NCBI GenBank assembly: GCA_015698045.1
Contig: BLAL01000004.1
Coordinates: 248,001-312,000 of the forward strand
Reading direction: 5' to 3'
DNA: 64,000 nucleotides
Origin: Rhizophagus clarus
Taxonomy: Eukaryota; Glomeromycota; Glomeromycetes; Glomerales; Glomeraceae
Below are positions 52,001-60,640 of this stretch, piece by piece (the first letter of the stretch is position 1; every line of letters starts with the position of its first letter). Position numbers and translations under genes: made by a program. The notes under the pieces are model-generated. The model saw nothing but the letters and a program-made list of their open reading frames with translations. It did no database searches and was not told the origin of the DNA.

Positions 52001-54611
52001 GTTATTCATCACATATGTTAATATACTAATGAAATTAAATTATTTTAGATTGTAAGTTAAATTTATTATATTATACAAGATATTTAAAATTATTTAAACT
52101 AATTAAATTTTTATTAAAATTATTTAAATTTAGTTGGTAAGCAAATTAATTCATTATGATTATAAATCATTACTAGTATTTATAATTTAAATAACTAAAT
52201 TTATAATTTAAATTATTTTAGATCGTAAGTTATTTATTGAATTCATTATAAATATATATATACAGTACATACTTAAATTAATTAAATTAACTATTTGAAA
52301 TGGTTAATAATAATTATAGAAAGTAAGTTATAAGTTATTTAATGTAAAGTATTTATATATAGTTCAATCAACTAAATTTTTGTTCAAAATATTATTTTAG
52401 ATCGTAAGTCATATTATTATTTATTTTATATATGTTTATTTGCATATATTTAAATATAAATTAAATTATTTATCTAAATTGCTTAATAATAGAAAGTAAG
52501 TTGTAAATTGCTTATTTAATTTAAAATACTTATTTATATAATGCTAAAATAACTAAATTTTTAAATGAAATTTAATATAAAGAAAGTAAGTATATAATTA
52601 TTTTTTATTGTACTTTTATAATATTGTATGTTAACTAAATATTTATTTAAAATTATTTAATAATAGAAAGTAAGTTATAAATACTTTTATACTTTGTATA
52701 GTACTTATATATAATTACATTGATTAAATTTTATTAAAAATTTATTTTAGTTGGTAATTATGATTATTTAATGATGTTATATATTTGTAAACAATTCATA
52801 TAATAATTTAATTTTTGATTAATTGTTGATAATTTACTCTAGCTGGTAAGTTATATATTTATTACTATTTAATTATATTATACTATTTATATAATTTAAT
52901 TAATTAAAATTTTTATTTAAATCATTTAGATTGTAAGTTATAAATTATTTCACTTTTATATGATTATGTTTATATAGTAATATTGATACATAATTTAAAC
53001 TAACTAAATTTTTATTTAAAATTTTAGATTGTAAGTTATAATTCATTTATCGTTATTGTTGATATTTATATAATGTTAATATATACAATTTAAATAAAAT
53101 AAAATTTACCTAAACTTTTAAGATTGTAAGTATAAATAATTACTATATTTATAATATATAACATTTGTAAGTTAATACCAGTTCAATTCATTTAATTCTT
53201 TATTTTTAGATCGTAAGTTATTTAGTTTTATTATTATTATTGTATAATATGTAATATTTATATATATCTGATATAATAATTTAAATTAATTATGTTTAAT
53301 ATTATTTCAGATTGTAAGTTGAAATATTTACTAATTATATAGTATATTATTATATACAATCAAAACTAATTATATTTTTCTAAAATCTATAACAATAGTA
53401 AAAGGTGAATTATGAATTAATTATTCAGTTTATAATATCAGATATTATAATTTATTTAAATTAATTTTTTGTCTATTTATTTACAATTATTTAGATTGTA
53501 AGTTATTAGTTATTTAATTATATTATTCTTTTATAATATTGATAAATAATTAAACTAATTAAATTCATGATTATTTAATAATTATTCTAGATGGTAAGTT
53601 ATAAATTGTTATTATGTTTAATACATAATTAATATTCATATCGTGCAGTAATTTAAATTGATTTAATTCTTTATTTTTTTTTTAGATAGTAAGTTATAAA
53701 TTAATTTTAAAATTATATTATTTTTATGATGTGATACTCATATGTTACTAGAGGTGAGATTACATATCAACTGGCAAAATTTTTACCCATGCGCTATGTT
53801 GAATGTACATGAGCCACCATAGTCACAACAGAGTCGTGGGTAAAGTTTTGCCGGCCTTCCTGGTAACCTCATAAAGGGTAACATAAATGTAACACAAAAA
53901 ATTTTTCGTTTTATATATAGTAACTAATTTTGTTTAAAAATTATTTTAGATCGTAAGTTATTATTAGCATTTAATTTTTCTTGTAATTATATAATTAAAT
54001 TAATTATAATTGATTTAAAAATTATTAAATAATATAGTAGAAGGTAAATTATAAATTACTTATTTATTTAATGTCATTATATTATGTAAAAATGAACAAT
54101 TTAAACTGCTAATTAAAATTTTTATTCATTTAAAAATTATTTTAGACGGTAAGTTAAAAGTTAATTGATTTATTCATTTAGTTTATATGTTTATATATAC
54201 TAATTCAAATTGATTAAATCTCATATTAAAAATTTAGATTGTAAGTTTTGTTATTTATTTATTTATTTATTTATATTAATATATATTTAAACTAATTAAA
54301 TGTTTTATTTTAAATTAATTTAGATCGTAAGTTAAATTATTATTTAGTAATTTATTATGTTTATAATTTATATATAGTAATTTAAACTAATCACATTTAA
54401 TTTAAAAATAATTTAATAATATAGAAGGTAAATCATAAATTATTTATTAATTTTATTACGCTATAATTCAAACTAATTAACTTTTTAATTTCAAAATTAT
54501 TTAAATTATTTTTAGATTGTAAGTTATAACTTATATTATTATATCTCTATAATAATACATATAATTTAGACTAACTAAATTTCTTAATATATTTGAAAAT
54601 TATTTTAGTTG
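49057..54611 (+). CDS. gene with two ordinary exons followed by about 49 single-codon exons
   Basis: Exon 1 is 49057-49078 (ATG ACT CAA AAC AGC GAC GAA G). Exon 2 is 49150-49266, joined in phase 1, and gives VLSTKEYEGIKYNVDLMQYL followed by YKPLTHNLNQLHSYLDILT. From the donor at 49267 on, acceptor AG and next donor GT are separated by exactly 3 nt in 46 of 49 cases, so each exon would carry one codon (phase 1). The first 18 codons formed (using 49367-51414) read VDYWYSRYRIESCAQKIG; later ones give polar stretches rich in Asp, Tyr, Lys and Gln. I do not recognise the protein. The end is not seen: MITEs at 54661 and 54875 and a satellite interrupt the array. The exon 7-nt unit at 51850 breaks the frame unless skipped. 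Exons 1-2 are well supported; translation of the array is inference and needs cDNA. Confidence 0.55.
50379..50749. mobile_element. MITE inserted in an intron of the micro-exon array
   Basis: Inverted ends ATCGTCGCAG...TTATCGCTGCA (50379-50404) and the reverse complement of TGCAGCGATAAGTCAACTGC (50724-50743) continuing to CGAT at 50749. Removing the 371 bp leaves an intron of about 106 nt, near the array's usual length. Confidence 0.65.
53751..53870. mobile_element. small MITE-like insertion in an array intron
   Basis: GAGGTGAGAT...CTGGCAAAATTTTTACCCA on the left is mirrored by TGGGTAAAGTTTTGCCGG...GGTAACCTC on the right. Borders are approximate. It accounts for the unusually long 261-nt intron 53689-53949. 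Confidence 0.5.
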
Positions 54612-54660
54612 GTAAGTTATGATTTATTTATTTAATTATTGTAGTATATTTTTATTTTAG

Positions 54661-54797
54661 ACCGGGGATATTAGTATATTGTGTGATAAATTAACATAAC
54701 CTAACCTAACAATAATCCTAACACTAATCCTAACCCTATTCCTAACCTAATCTGACCTTTAACCTATATAAGGGGGAGGATATTAATATCCCCCGGT
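54661..54797. mobile_element. MITE with ACCGGGGATATTA ends and CCTAAC-rich interior
   Basis: ACCGGGGATATTAGTATA (54661-54678) is mirrored by TATTAATATCCCCCGGT (54781-54797). The interior has irregular CCTAAC/CCTAACC motifs. It sits exactly after an acceptor-like TTTTAG of the array and separates it from the following intron-like unit. Confidence 0.6.
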
Positions 54798-54874
54798 ATA
54801 AACTGAAATACATTATTTTTATATTATAATTATATAATTTAAACTAATATTATTTAATTTTAAAAATATAGAAG

Positions 54875-54936
54875 GACACAATAGCATATTGGGGGTTTAA
54901 GGACCGTAAGGTCCGTCCCCCTTGCTATTGTGTGTC
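54875..54936. repeat. nested foldback hairpin at the end of the array
   Basis: GACACAATAGCA (54875-54886), GGGGG (54891-54895) and GGACC (54901-54905) pair with GGTCC (54910-54914), CCCCC (54917-54921) and TGCTATTGTGTGTC (54923-54936). Loop GTAA. It directly follows an acceptor-like ATATAG plus AAG. Confidence 0.6.
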
Positions 54937-54961
54937 ATGACTCCCAGAATGGTAAAATCAA

Positions 54962-55830
54962 TATCGTAAAATAAATCATACAAAAATTTCGTCCCAATTC
55001 CCCCATAAATAAGTCATACGAAAAAATAAGTCATACGAAATAAGTCATACGAAAAAATAAGTCATACGAAAATAAGTCATACGAAAATTTGTCCTAACTT
55101 TTCCTTAATCAAGAACGGGTTTAATGCAGGCTAGCGCATTAATAAGTATATTTATTAAATAAGTCATACGAAAAAATAAGTCATACGAAAATAAGTCATA
55201 CGAAAATTTGTCCTAACTTTTCCTTAATCAAGAACGGGTTTAATGCAGGCTAGCGCATCAATAAGTATATTTATTAAATAAGTCATACGAAAAAATAAGT
55301 CATACGAAAATAAGTCATACGAAAATTTGTCCTAACTTTTTCTTAATCAAGAACGGGTTTAATGCAGGCTAGCGCATCAATAAGTATATTTATTAAATAA
55401 GTCTAACGAAAATAAATCATACAAAAATTTTGTCCCAATTCCCCATAAATAAGTCATACAAAAAATTTAAAAATCATGTGACTTCTTAAATCTAACGAAC
55501 TTTTCTATATATAAGAATGGCTTCTGCGCAAGCTAGCTCATTAAATAGCATAATTGTTAAATAAATCTAACAGGATTTTTGTCCCAACTTTTCCTTAATC
55601 AAGAACAGGTTCAATGCAGGCTAACTTATTAAATAGCATATTTTATATAAATGTCTAATGAAATGCCACCCTATAAAAATTCAGAAGAAATCCGCAAAAT
55701 TGTCCCAACTTTTCCTTAGTCAAGAATGGGTTCTGCGCCGGATAGCATAATAAATAGCATATAAATTTAACAAAAAAATTAAAGTCTAACTTTTCCACCT
55801 CCTGCCAGGAATTTTATAAGTCTAACAAAA
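54962..55830. repeat. satellite with 119-bp period and AAGTCATACGAAAA subrepeats
   Basis: The segment GAAAATTTGTCCTAACTTTT recurs at 55083, 55202 and 55321 (last copy with one change), i.e. every 119 bp. Each unit contains CTTAATCAAGAACGGGTTTA and two to three copies of ATAAGTCATACGAAAA. More diverged copies continue to about 55830. No coding capacity. It borders the gag/integrase element and may be its terminal region. Confidence 0.75.
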
Positions 55831-55859
55831 AATTAAGATAAAGTGTTAGCCGAAATGAT

Positions 55860-56096
55860 CTATCCATTACTTTCTTGTATCTGTGATCGAAGCCTGTCAT
55901 AATACTGAATAACATAATAGCCTCTAACATGTAACGGGCATCGGCCACAAGCAGAAGCTGTAGGCTTCCTGCAATCAGAACATGGTACCCGTTTTTTAGC
56001 TTTCCAATGAAATCGGCAACCTTCTAGGCGAATGCAAGGGTTATTGCAAATCTTTCTAGTATTGCAGAGAAATGGGCAAGAATATTCACCGATCAT
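55860..56096 (-). CDS. small Cys-rich (zinc-binding?) protein
   Basis: 78 codons, ATG at 56096. Nine cysteines in patterns such as CPFLCNTRKICNNPC and CSDCRKPTASACGRC, with a His-containing segment (CRFHWKAKK), suggest one or two zinc-binding knuckles. It is the leftmost ORF of the element, divergent from the C2HC-finger gene about 200 bp away. The family is unknown to me. The regular cysteine spacing argues for a real protein despite its size. Confidence 0.6.
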   Translation of the reverse strand: MIGEYSCPFLCNTRKICNNPCIRLEGCRFHWKAKKRVPCSDCRKPTASACGRCPLHVRGYYVIQYYDRLRSQIQESNG

Positions 56097-56291
56097 CCTA
56101 CTTTTTATTACTAGATTTGAAAAGATTAATTAATAATTAGTTAATGCTTCAGTTTTACAATAGCTAGAACTTGCTTTAGAAAGCTTGTAAATATCAGAGT
56201 TTTTATGATCGAAAAGTTTTGGTATAGGAAATAATTAATTAAAGAAAAAATTTTATAAGTAAGTAATAGCGTGCCAGTAAGAGCTAACACT

Positions 56292-56816
56292 ATGGGTAGA
56301 AAAACTAGAAGTGATAAAAAAGATACAACTTGTAAACGTTGTGGCAAAGTATGTGTAAATCCAAATAAACTTCGTGAGCATCTTAGACGAAAAAATCCAT
56401 GCAAACCTAAAACTGATACTCCAATTCAAGCGCCTGTTCAAGAAGTTAACCAAGAAGTTAACCAACAACCTGTTCAAGAGGCTATCCAAGAACCTCTTCA
56501 AATACCAACCCGAGAAGTTAACCAAAACCCCGTTCAAGAGGCTATTCAAGACTCTAGTAAAGATATTCCATTCAAAAACCCTAATATCGAATGGAATTAT
56601 CAGGATATAAAAAGAAAATTAGGCACTTATAAAAACTTGCAACAGGAAACATGTTGTAGGCCAGAGGAGTTTGATAGAAAGCGTTTCTACTTAGAGATGA
56701 AAAAAGAGTGTGATCTACCATATACAGGTATAACTACTTCAAAATGGAGTTCATTTCTATATTCAGCAATCCAATATTTACGACGGGGATTTGATAGAGA
56801 GAGGGGGGTTATATAG
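56292..56816 (+). CDS. C2HC-finger protein, N-terminal part
   Basis: The start is taken at ATG 56292 (MGRKTRSDKK) rather than the GTG at 56271. Near the N-terminus there is one finger, CKRCGKVCVNPNKLREHL followed by RRKNPC, a C-x2-C-x12-H-x6-C arrangement. A Gln/Pro-rich repeat region follows (variants of EVNQNPVQEAIQD), then a globular part. The frame ends with TAG at 56814-56816 just after a run of six G. One base back, the frame stays open into 56867-57592, which has no early ATG, so both halves are probably one protein of about 430 aa. The finger resembles that of the ORF at 61681-61953. Likely DNA- or RNA-binding; the role is unknown. Confidence 0.65.
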   Translation: MGRKTRSDKKDTTCKRCGKVCVNPNKLREHLRRKNPCKPKTDTPIQAPVQEVNQEVNQQPVQEAIQEPLQIPTREVNQNPVQEAIQDSSKDIPFKNPNIEWNYQDIKRKLGTYKNLQQETCCRPEEFDRKRFYLEMKKECDLPYTGITTSKWSSFLYSAIQYLRRGFDRERGVI

Positions 56817-57592
56817 ATGCGAAGGGGGTTGTAGCTGAAATTCGTAAAGAAATATTTCCAGAAAGGTTGACAACAAGTGATACAGAACTTTCTAATCAAG
56901 CTCCTAAGATCCCAGAGAAAGCAGTCAGATTTATTAATCCAAATAATCGTAAGCCTGGTGAACACTTCAGAAAATGGGGAGCGAGATTGCTAAAGAGATG
57001 GAAAGAACTTGAACTAGGTGATAGAGATAGACCAGAAAACTTGCATGAATGCAATCTTCTAAATCATGATCTTGAGCAATTGGATCCTGAAGCAAGTAGG
57101 CCACCTACAAAAGAAGAATATGAAGAGTACTGTAGGCAAGAAAAGGCAAATAATGAAGAATTCAAGCGTTTGGAAGGAATTACTGAAGAACAAGAAAGAG
57201 ATATAGAATTTAGGGAGCAAGAAGAATTAGGCACAGCACTTAAAAAAAGAGCCATAGCTGTGCATCGTGCAAAAGTCCCACAATCTCATCCAGATAATGG
57301 AAGTGATATACGAAAAATGCTAGAAAGCCGAAGAAGGCAATTTAAGGAAATACTTGAAAAAGAATTTGATAAGCGTGAACAATTTAAGTTTGCTCTATGT
57401 TCTCTAACCAAATTTCTTATAGATGATAAGCCTGGGAATGATAAAGCAGGAAAAAAGAATTCACGAACTGATTGGCTTAGAAATACACAAATTATAGTCT
57501 ATAATAGAGCTGAAATAGATGATTACTTAAGCAATGCTTTCGAACAAATACTATACCAAGTGGAGGAGAGAGGAGGTAAGACTAATGCTTAA
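56803..57592 (+). CDS. C2HC-finger protein, C-terminal part (-1 frame)
   Basis: Continues the preceding ORF in the -1 frame from the G-run near 56802. The first in-frame ATG after that is far inside (before LESRRRQFKEIL), so independent initiation is unlikely. The protein is highly charged and mostly helical (EEYEEYCRQEKANNEEFKRL), with a conserved-looking C-terminal segment of the type RTDWLRNTQIIVYNRAEIDD. The 3' end overlaps the 3' end of the integrase gene by 11 bp (57582-57592), so the two genes are tail-to-tail. The frame change may be programmed or a G-run indel. I do not recognise the family. Confidence 0.6.
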
Positions 57593-58679
57593 GTATCCAT
57601 TGAGGTGGTAATTGTGCATCCTTTACAATCTGTAGTTCTTTTCTCACGAATGAACGCTCAGGGCCATTATAAAGTTTATAGAGAACTGGTTGATTCTCTT
57701 TTAGCAAATACGATTCAATTATAAAAACTTCAGGAGACCAATTGCAGTCGGTTGCTCTTTTTTTTCCTCCTTCTAGATCACTAGGTTCAAAAAGATATCG
57801 AACTTCAGTATAGCTTGGTAAAATTGCTTCATCATAGCCAATTGAACGTCTAGCAGGCCAAGAGGGTTTAGCCTTAACCTGCTTCTTTTTTATAGCCTTA
57901 GCAGGAGACATACTTATAAGGTTTGTTATTGAAATATTAATATCTTTAACAATTATAGGCAAGTTCTGTACCCAAGACCTAGATCTTTCAGATAAATGCA
58001 ATGTTAATAAGTCATGTGCGTCTTGTATACGAAATAATCTTTTAGCTAATGTTTGATTATATCTCTCAACAATACCCATAGTACGCTTAGATTTAGCCTT
58101 CTGAATTTTCACGCCATGCTCTCTCATTAATTTCTCACAATCACCCCTAAACTCTGGCCCCTTATCAGTGATTAATAATTTCGGCCAGACCAGAGGAATT
58201 TCAGGATCATCATAAATTTTCTCAAGTGCTCGAGCAATAGTCTTTGAAGTTAAGATTCCCTCTCTATCCTTGACACTATATGCACCAATAGGAATAGATG
58301 CTTTATATCTAGAAGCAACGTCCACTACATTAAGACAAAAAAGATAAGTAATTCGTCCTACTTTATCATAAGGCATATAAAGAACATCTGCCTGATGGAC
58401 TTCATTGGGTGTAGTAATAGAGGTAAAACTTGCACAAGGAATATATCTAGGACGTGGCATATGTATTTGGTGTACAGCCTGTCTCTCAAGCCAGTCATTC
58501 ACTTCATCAATAGTAAAATCATATCCAGCCTTAATAGAAGCTTCAAACAATTTTTTAGCATTTCGATGATAACCAATAGGCTGATAATAAATCTTTTTCA
58601 AAGCAATAGAAATATCAAGATTTCGAGCCTCACCAGAATCTATAGGAATAATAGGTAACAATGGGGGTTGAGCAGACAT
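57582..58679 (-). CDS. DDE integrase (retroviral/Maverick-type rve core)
   Basis: 365 aa, ATG at 58679. The catalytic triad is visible: D98 (HQADVLYMP), D172 (LITDKGPEF) and E205 (GIVERYNQTL), with a D-E distance of 33 residues as in retroviral integrase cores. Before the core lies a helical region with NDWLERQAVHQIHMPRP, equivalent to the pre-core part of Gypsy, Ginger and Maverick integrases; a complete HHCC finger is not seen. After the core there is a basic segment (KAIKKKQVKAKPSWPARR) and a chromo- or SH3-like tail (SPEVFIIESYLLKENQPVLY). Function: cutting and joining element ends to target DNA. It is head-to-head with the gag-like gene, with overlapping start codons. Which superfamily it belongs to needs a phylogeny. 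Confidence 0.88.
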   Translation of the reverse strand: MSAQPPLLPIIPIDSGEARNLDISIALKKIYYQPIGYHRNAKKLFEASIKAGYDFTIDEVNDWLERQAVHQIHMPRPRYIPCASFTSITTPNEVHQADVLYMPYDKVGRITYLFCLNVVDVASRYKASIPIGAYSVKDREGILTSKTIARALEKIYDDPEIPLVWPKLLITDKGPEFRGDCEKLMREHGVKIQKAKSKRTMGIVERYNQTLAKRLFRIQDAHDLLTLHLSERSRSWVQNLPIIVKDINISITNLISMSPAKAIKKKQVKAKPSWPARRSIGYDEAILPSYTEVRYLFEPSDLEGGKKRATDCNWSPEVFIIESYLLKENQPVLYKLYNGPERSFVRKELQIVKDAQLPPQWILKH

Positions 58680-60640
58680 ATCTTGATCAGCTAAATAGCA
58701 ACTTTGATCTAGGGATAAAGTTAGTACAAAAGAAAATCCACAAACTTAAAGAGGAAATTAAAGCCTGTGAGCGATATATTTCCCATCTTGAAAAGAACCT
58801 TCAATCCTGTAATGAAGAAGTTAATCACCTAAAGGATAAATGTAAGGTTATTCAAGGTGAGCTTAAAAAATGTCAGGATCATCTGGAACTAAAAGAGGAG
58901 GCATTGATAGTCCAAGACAGACGAATCATCCAGCTAGAAGATAGAATAGATAAACTTAAATCTTGTATACAAGAATTATCTAAATCTAATAATAATCATT
59001 CTGAAGAAGAACAAAAAAATATGGCAATACCTGATATTTTAATAAATATTGCTAGAGCGCTAGATCGGGTGGAATCATATTTTGATGGGGATACATCATT
59101 CAACCCCAAAAATACACTAGATGGTATACGAATCTTATTAACAACTGCTCGTGAACTTATGCAAAGAGATGCTCAAGATGCTATTAACATGCAAGGTTTA
59201 TACCGTTTAGCTAATGATCGAATCAATGGCCTTAGGAATGATTTAACAACTACTAGAAATCAATGTCTTCGAAGAGCTCAGCTACTGACTTTAGCATATA
59301 ATAATGAGGTAAATGAGCGTCGACGTTGGTGGCAAATAGCACAGGATAGGCAAACTAATGGACAAAGGATAGCCTTAAGAAAGCAAAATCGAATAAATGT
59401 ATTAATAGGAGAAAAAGCTATTCTTCAGCGAATAAATCAGAGACGCAAAGCAGAGGCAGAATTAGCAGAATTCAATCGGGCATTTGTATTTAATAGATAC
59501 CAAAAATGGAAGGGTAGGGAATTAAATTCACGACAAATTATTTTGAATTTACAAAACAATCCTCCAGGAAACATGGCTACAATACAAGATGTCATGCATA
59601 CATTAGCACCATTACTTGCGCAATTACCCAATTATGATGGGCAGGAACCACCAGACGTATATTATCAAAAGCTTAGAAATATAAATGAGATGGCACGTCC
59701 TTTAGCTGTTGCTGGCTTTAATGCCGTTGCAAGATGTCAAGTTATGATAAATAAAATGACAGGTAGGTTTGCACCTGTTCCTGCCAATGATCCTTATGCA
59801 GTAGGTAATCCAGCTATTAATACTGAACCTCTCTTCCTAAACTGGTTGCGTGAAAAATATAGAGAAGTTATGGTGGGGACTAACCGAAGTGCTATATTTG
59901 CTCTTGTTAATGAAAAGTTTTTAGAGACAGATACTCCTGATAGTTATGAAAAACGAATCAAACCACTAGTACAAGCAATGCCAGATGCTGATGCCTTACC
60001 TTATCTATTTAATCAATTGCCTTCTGATTTAGAAATGAGAGTTAGAATTGCTACTCCTGCTACAGTCATTGCATTTTTTACAGACTTGCGTAATATATGG
60101 CATGAAAGTGCAGGCAAAAGAATACAAGCTCATACAATAGCTCCAGTTAATTATAAAGCTCAACCACAAAAAGATGATTTTAAAATTCGTCTAGCAAGAG
60201 ATTTGGCATATACAGGAATAGGAACAGATGACGCTACATTAGAAAATTTTATTTATGAAGAACTTAAAAAGAGATTAGGAGGTCAAACAGCTCATGTTAG
60301 AAAGAGTCCCTTTACACCTAGAAGTGCCTATGCCACAAAGAAAGTTGTTAGAAAGGTAGTGCCAAGTAAAGCATCAAGTAAACTTGTCCGGCATTGCTCA
60401 GTATGTGGAAATGCTGGACATACAAAGGTTAATTGCCCCAGACTAAAGCGGACTAAAAAAGTTAATTATGTATACCAAAATAAGGAAGAAGATTCTGATG
60501 ACTCTGAAGATTCTGAAGAATACATATTGGAAGAAGATTCTGAAGAAGAAATTGAAGATGATAATGAGGATGATATTGATGATGAATCACGAAATTGCTA
60601 TGCTTTAAAAAAAAAGTGGTGCGAAGTGGAGTACCTATAA
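58661..60640 (+). CDS. gag-like protein: coiled coil, capsid-like region, CCHC knuckle, acidic tail
   Basis: 659 aa. Residues about 15-110 form a long coiled coil (heptads such as ISHLEKNLQSCNEEVNHLKD). About 120-300 is helical and Arg-rich. About 305-510 resembles retrotransposon capsid: PNYDGQEPPDVYYQKLRNI, then a region ending near DLRNIWHESAG. A CCHC zinc knuckle CSVCGNAGHTKVNC lies at 579-592, and an acidic tail (EDSDDSEDSEEYILEEDSEE) follows. Such proteins form particles packaging element nucleic acid. The ATG at 58661 overlaps the opposite integrase ATG; an internal start at MAIPDILINIARALDRVE would remove the coiled coil. The gene ends in a -1 overlap with the next ORF. Confidence 0.82.
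   Translation: MGVEQTYLDQLNSNFDLGIKLVQKKIHKLKEEIKACERYISHLEKNLQSCNEEVNHLKDKCKVIQGELKKCQDHLELKEEALIVQDRRIIQLEDRIDKLKSCIQELSKSNNNHSEEEQKNMAIPDILINIARALDRVESYFDGDTSFNPKNTLDGIRILLTTARELMQRDAQDAINMQGLYRLANDRINGLRNDLTTTRNQCLRRAQLLTLAYNNEVNERRRWWQIAQDRQTNGQRIALRKQNRINVLIGEKAILQRINQRRKAEAELAEFNRAFVFNRYQKWKGRELNSRQIILNLQNNPPGNMATIQDVMHTLAPLLAQLPNYDGQEPPDVYYQKLRNINEMARPLAVAGFNAVARCQVMINKMTGRFAPVPANDPYAVGNPAINTEPLFLNWLREKYREVMVGTNRSAIFALVNEKFLETDTPDSYEKRIKPLVQAMPDADALPYLFNQLPSDLEMRVRIATPATVIAFFTDLRNIWHESAGKRIQAHTIAPVNYKAQPQKDDFKIRLARDLAYTGIGTDDATLENFIYEELKKRLGGQTAHVRKSPFTPRSAYATKKVVRKVVPSKASSKLVRHCSVCGNAGHTKVNCPRLKRTKKVNYVYQNKEEDSDDSEDSEEYILEEDSEEEIEDDNEDDIDDESRNCYALKKKWCEVEYL
60604..60610 (+). promoter_or_regulatory. 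putative -1 frameshift site TTTAAAA (gag to X)
   Basis: T TTA AAA in the gag frame fits the X XXY YYZ rule. It lies inside the gag/X overlap (60595-60640) and is followed by A AAA AAG, a second slippery option. The X frame has no ATG until about 60730, so frameshifting is the obvious way to express it. No downstream pseudoknot was evaluated. Confidence 0.55.

Larger units (their letters stand above)
49267..54874 (+). repeat. array of about 50 diverged intron-like units with 3-nt spacers
   Basis: Fifty donors occur, 44 of them exactly GTAAGT (others GTAAGC, GTAATT, GTAGGT, GTGAAT, two GTAAAT). Most units are 78-101 nt. Shared blocks are GTAAGTTATAA at the start, TTTAAACTAATTAAATT (branch-point-like CTAAT/CTAAC) about 20-40 nt before the end, and TTATTTTAG at the end; the rest is AT-rich and diverged. 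Spacer triplets in order include TTG ATT ATT GGT ATT (49367-49741), and later ATC, GAA, AGA, GTT, GTG, CTC, AAA. Two spacers are 6 nt (TAAAAG at 53399, TAGAAG at 54039) and one 7 nt (51850). Decayed units without a donor lie near 51213, 51488 and 51582. The array is best explained by old tandem duplication of an intron plus one codon, with splice signals kept. Confidence 0.85.

Noticed and set aside
54700..54770. Telomere-like CCTAAC repeats
   Set aside because: Irregular and enclosed by the inverted ends of a 137-bp MITE; not a telomere tract.
49267..54874. CRISPR-like or simple satellite reading of the micro-exon array
   Set aside because: Spacers are 3 nt and the conserved parts are exactly donor, branch-like and acceptor signals in splice order; the genome is eukaryotic.
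49267..54874. Minus-strand gene in the array
   Set aside because: Read on the other strand, the conserved words are ACTTAC and CTAAAA, which are splice signals only on the plus strand.
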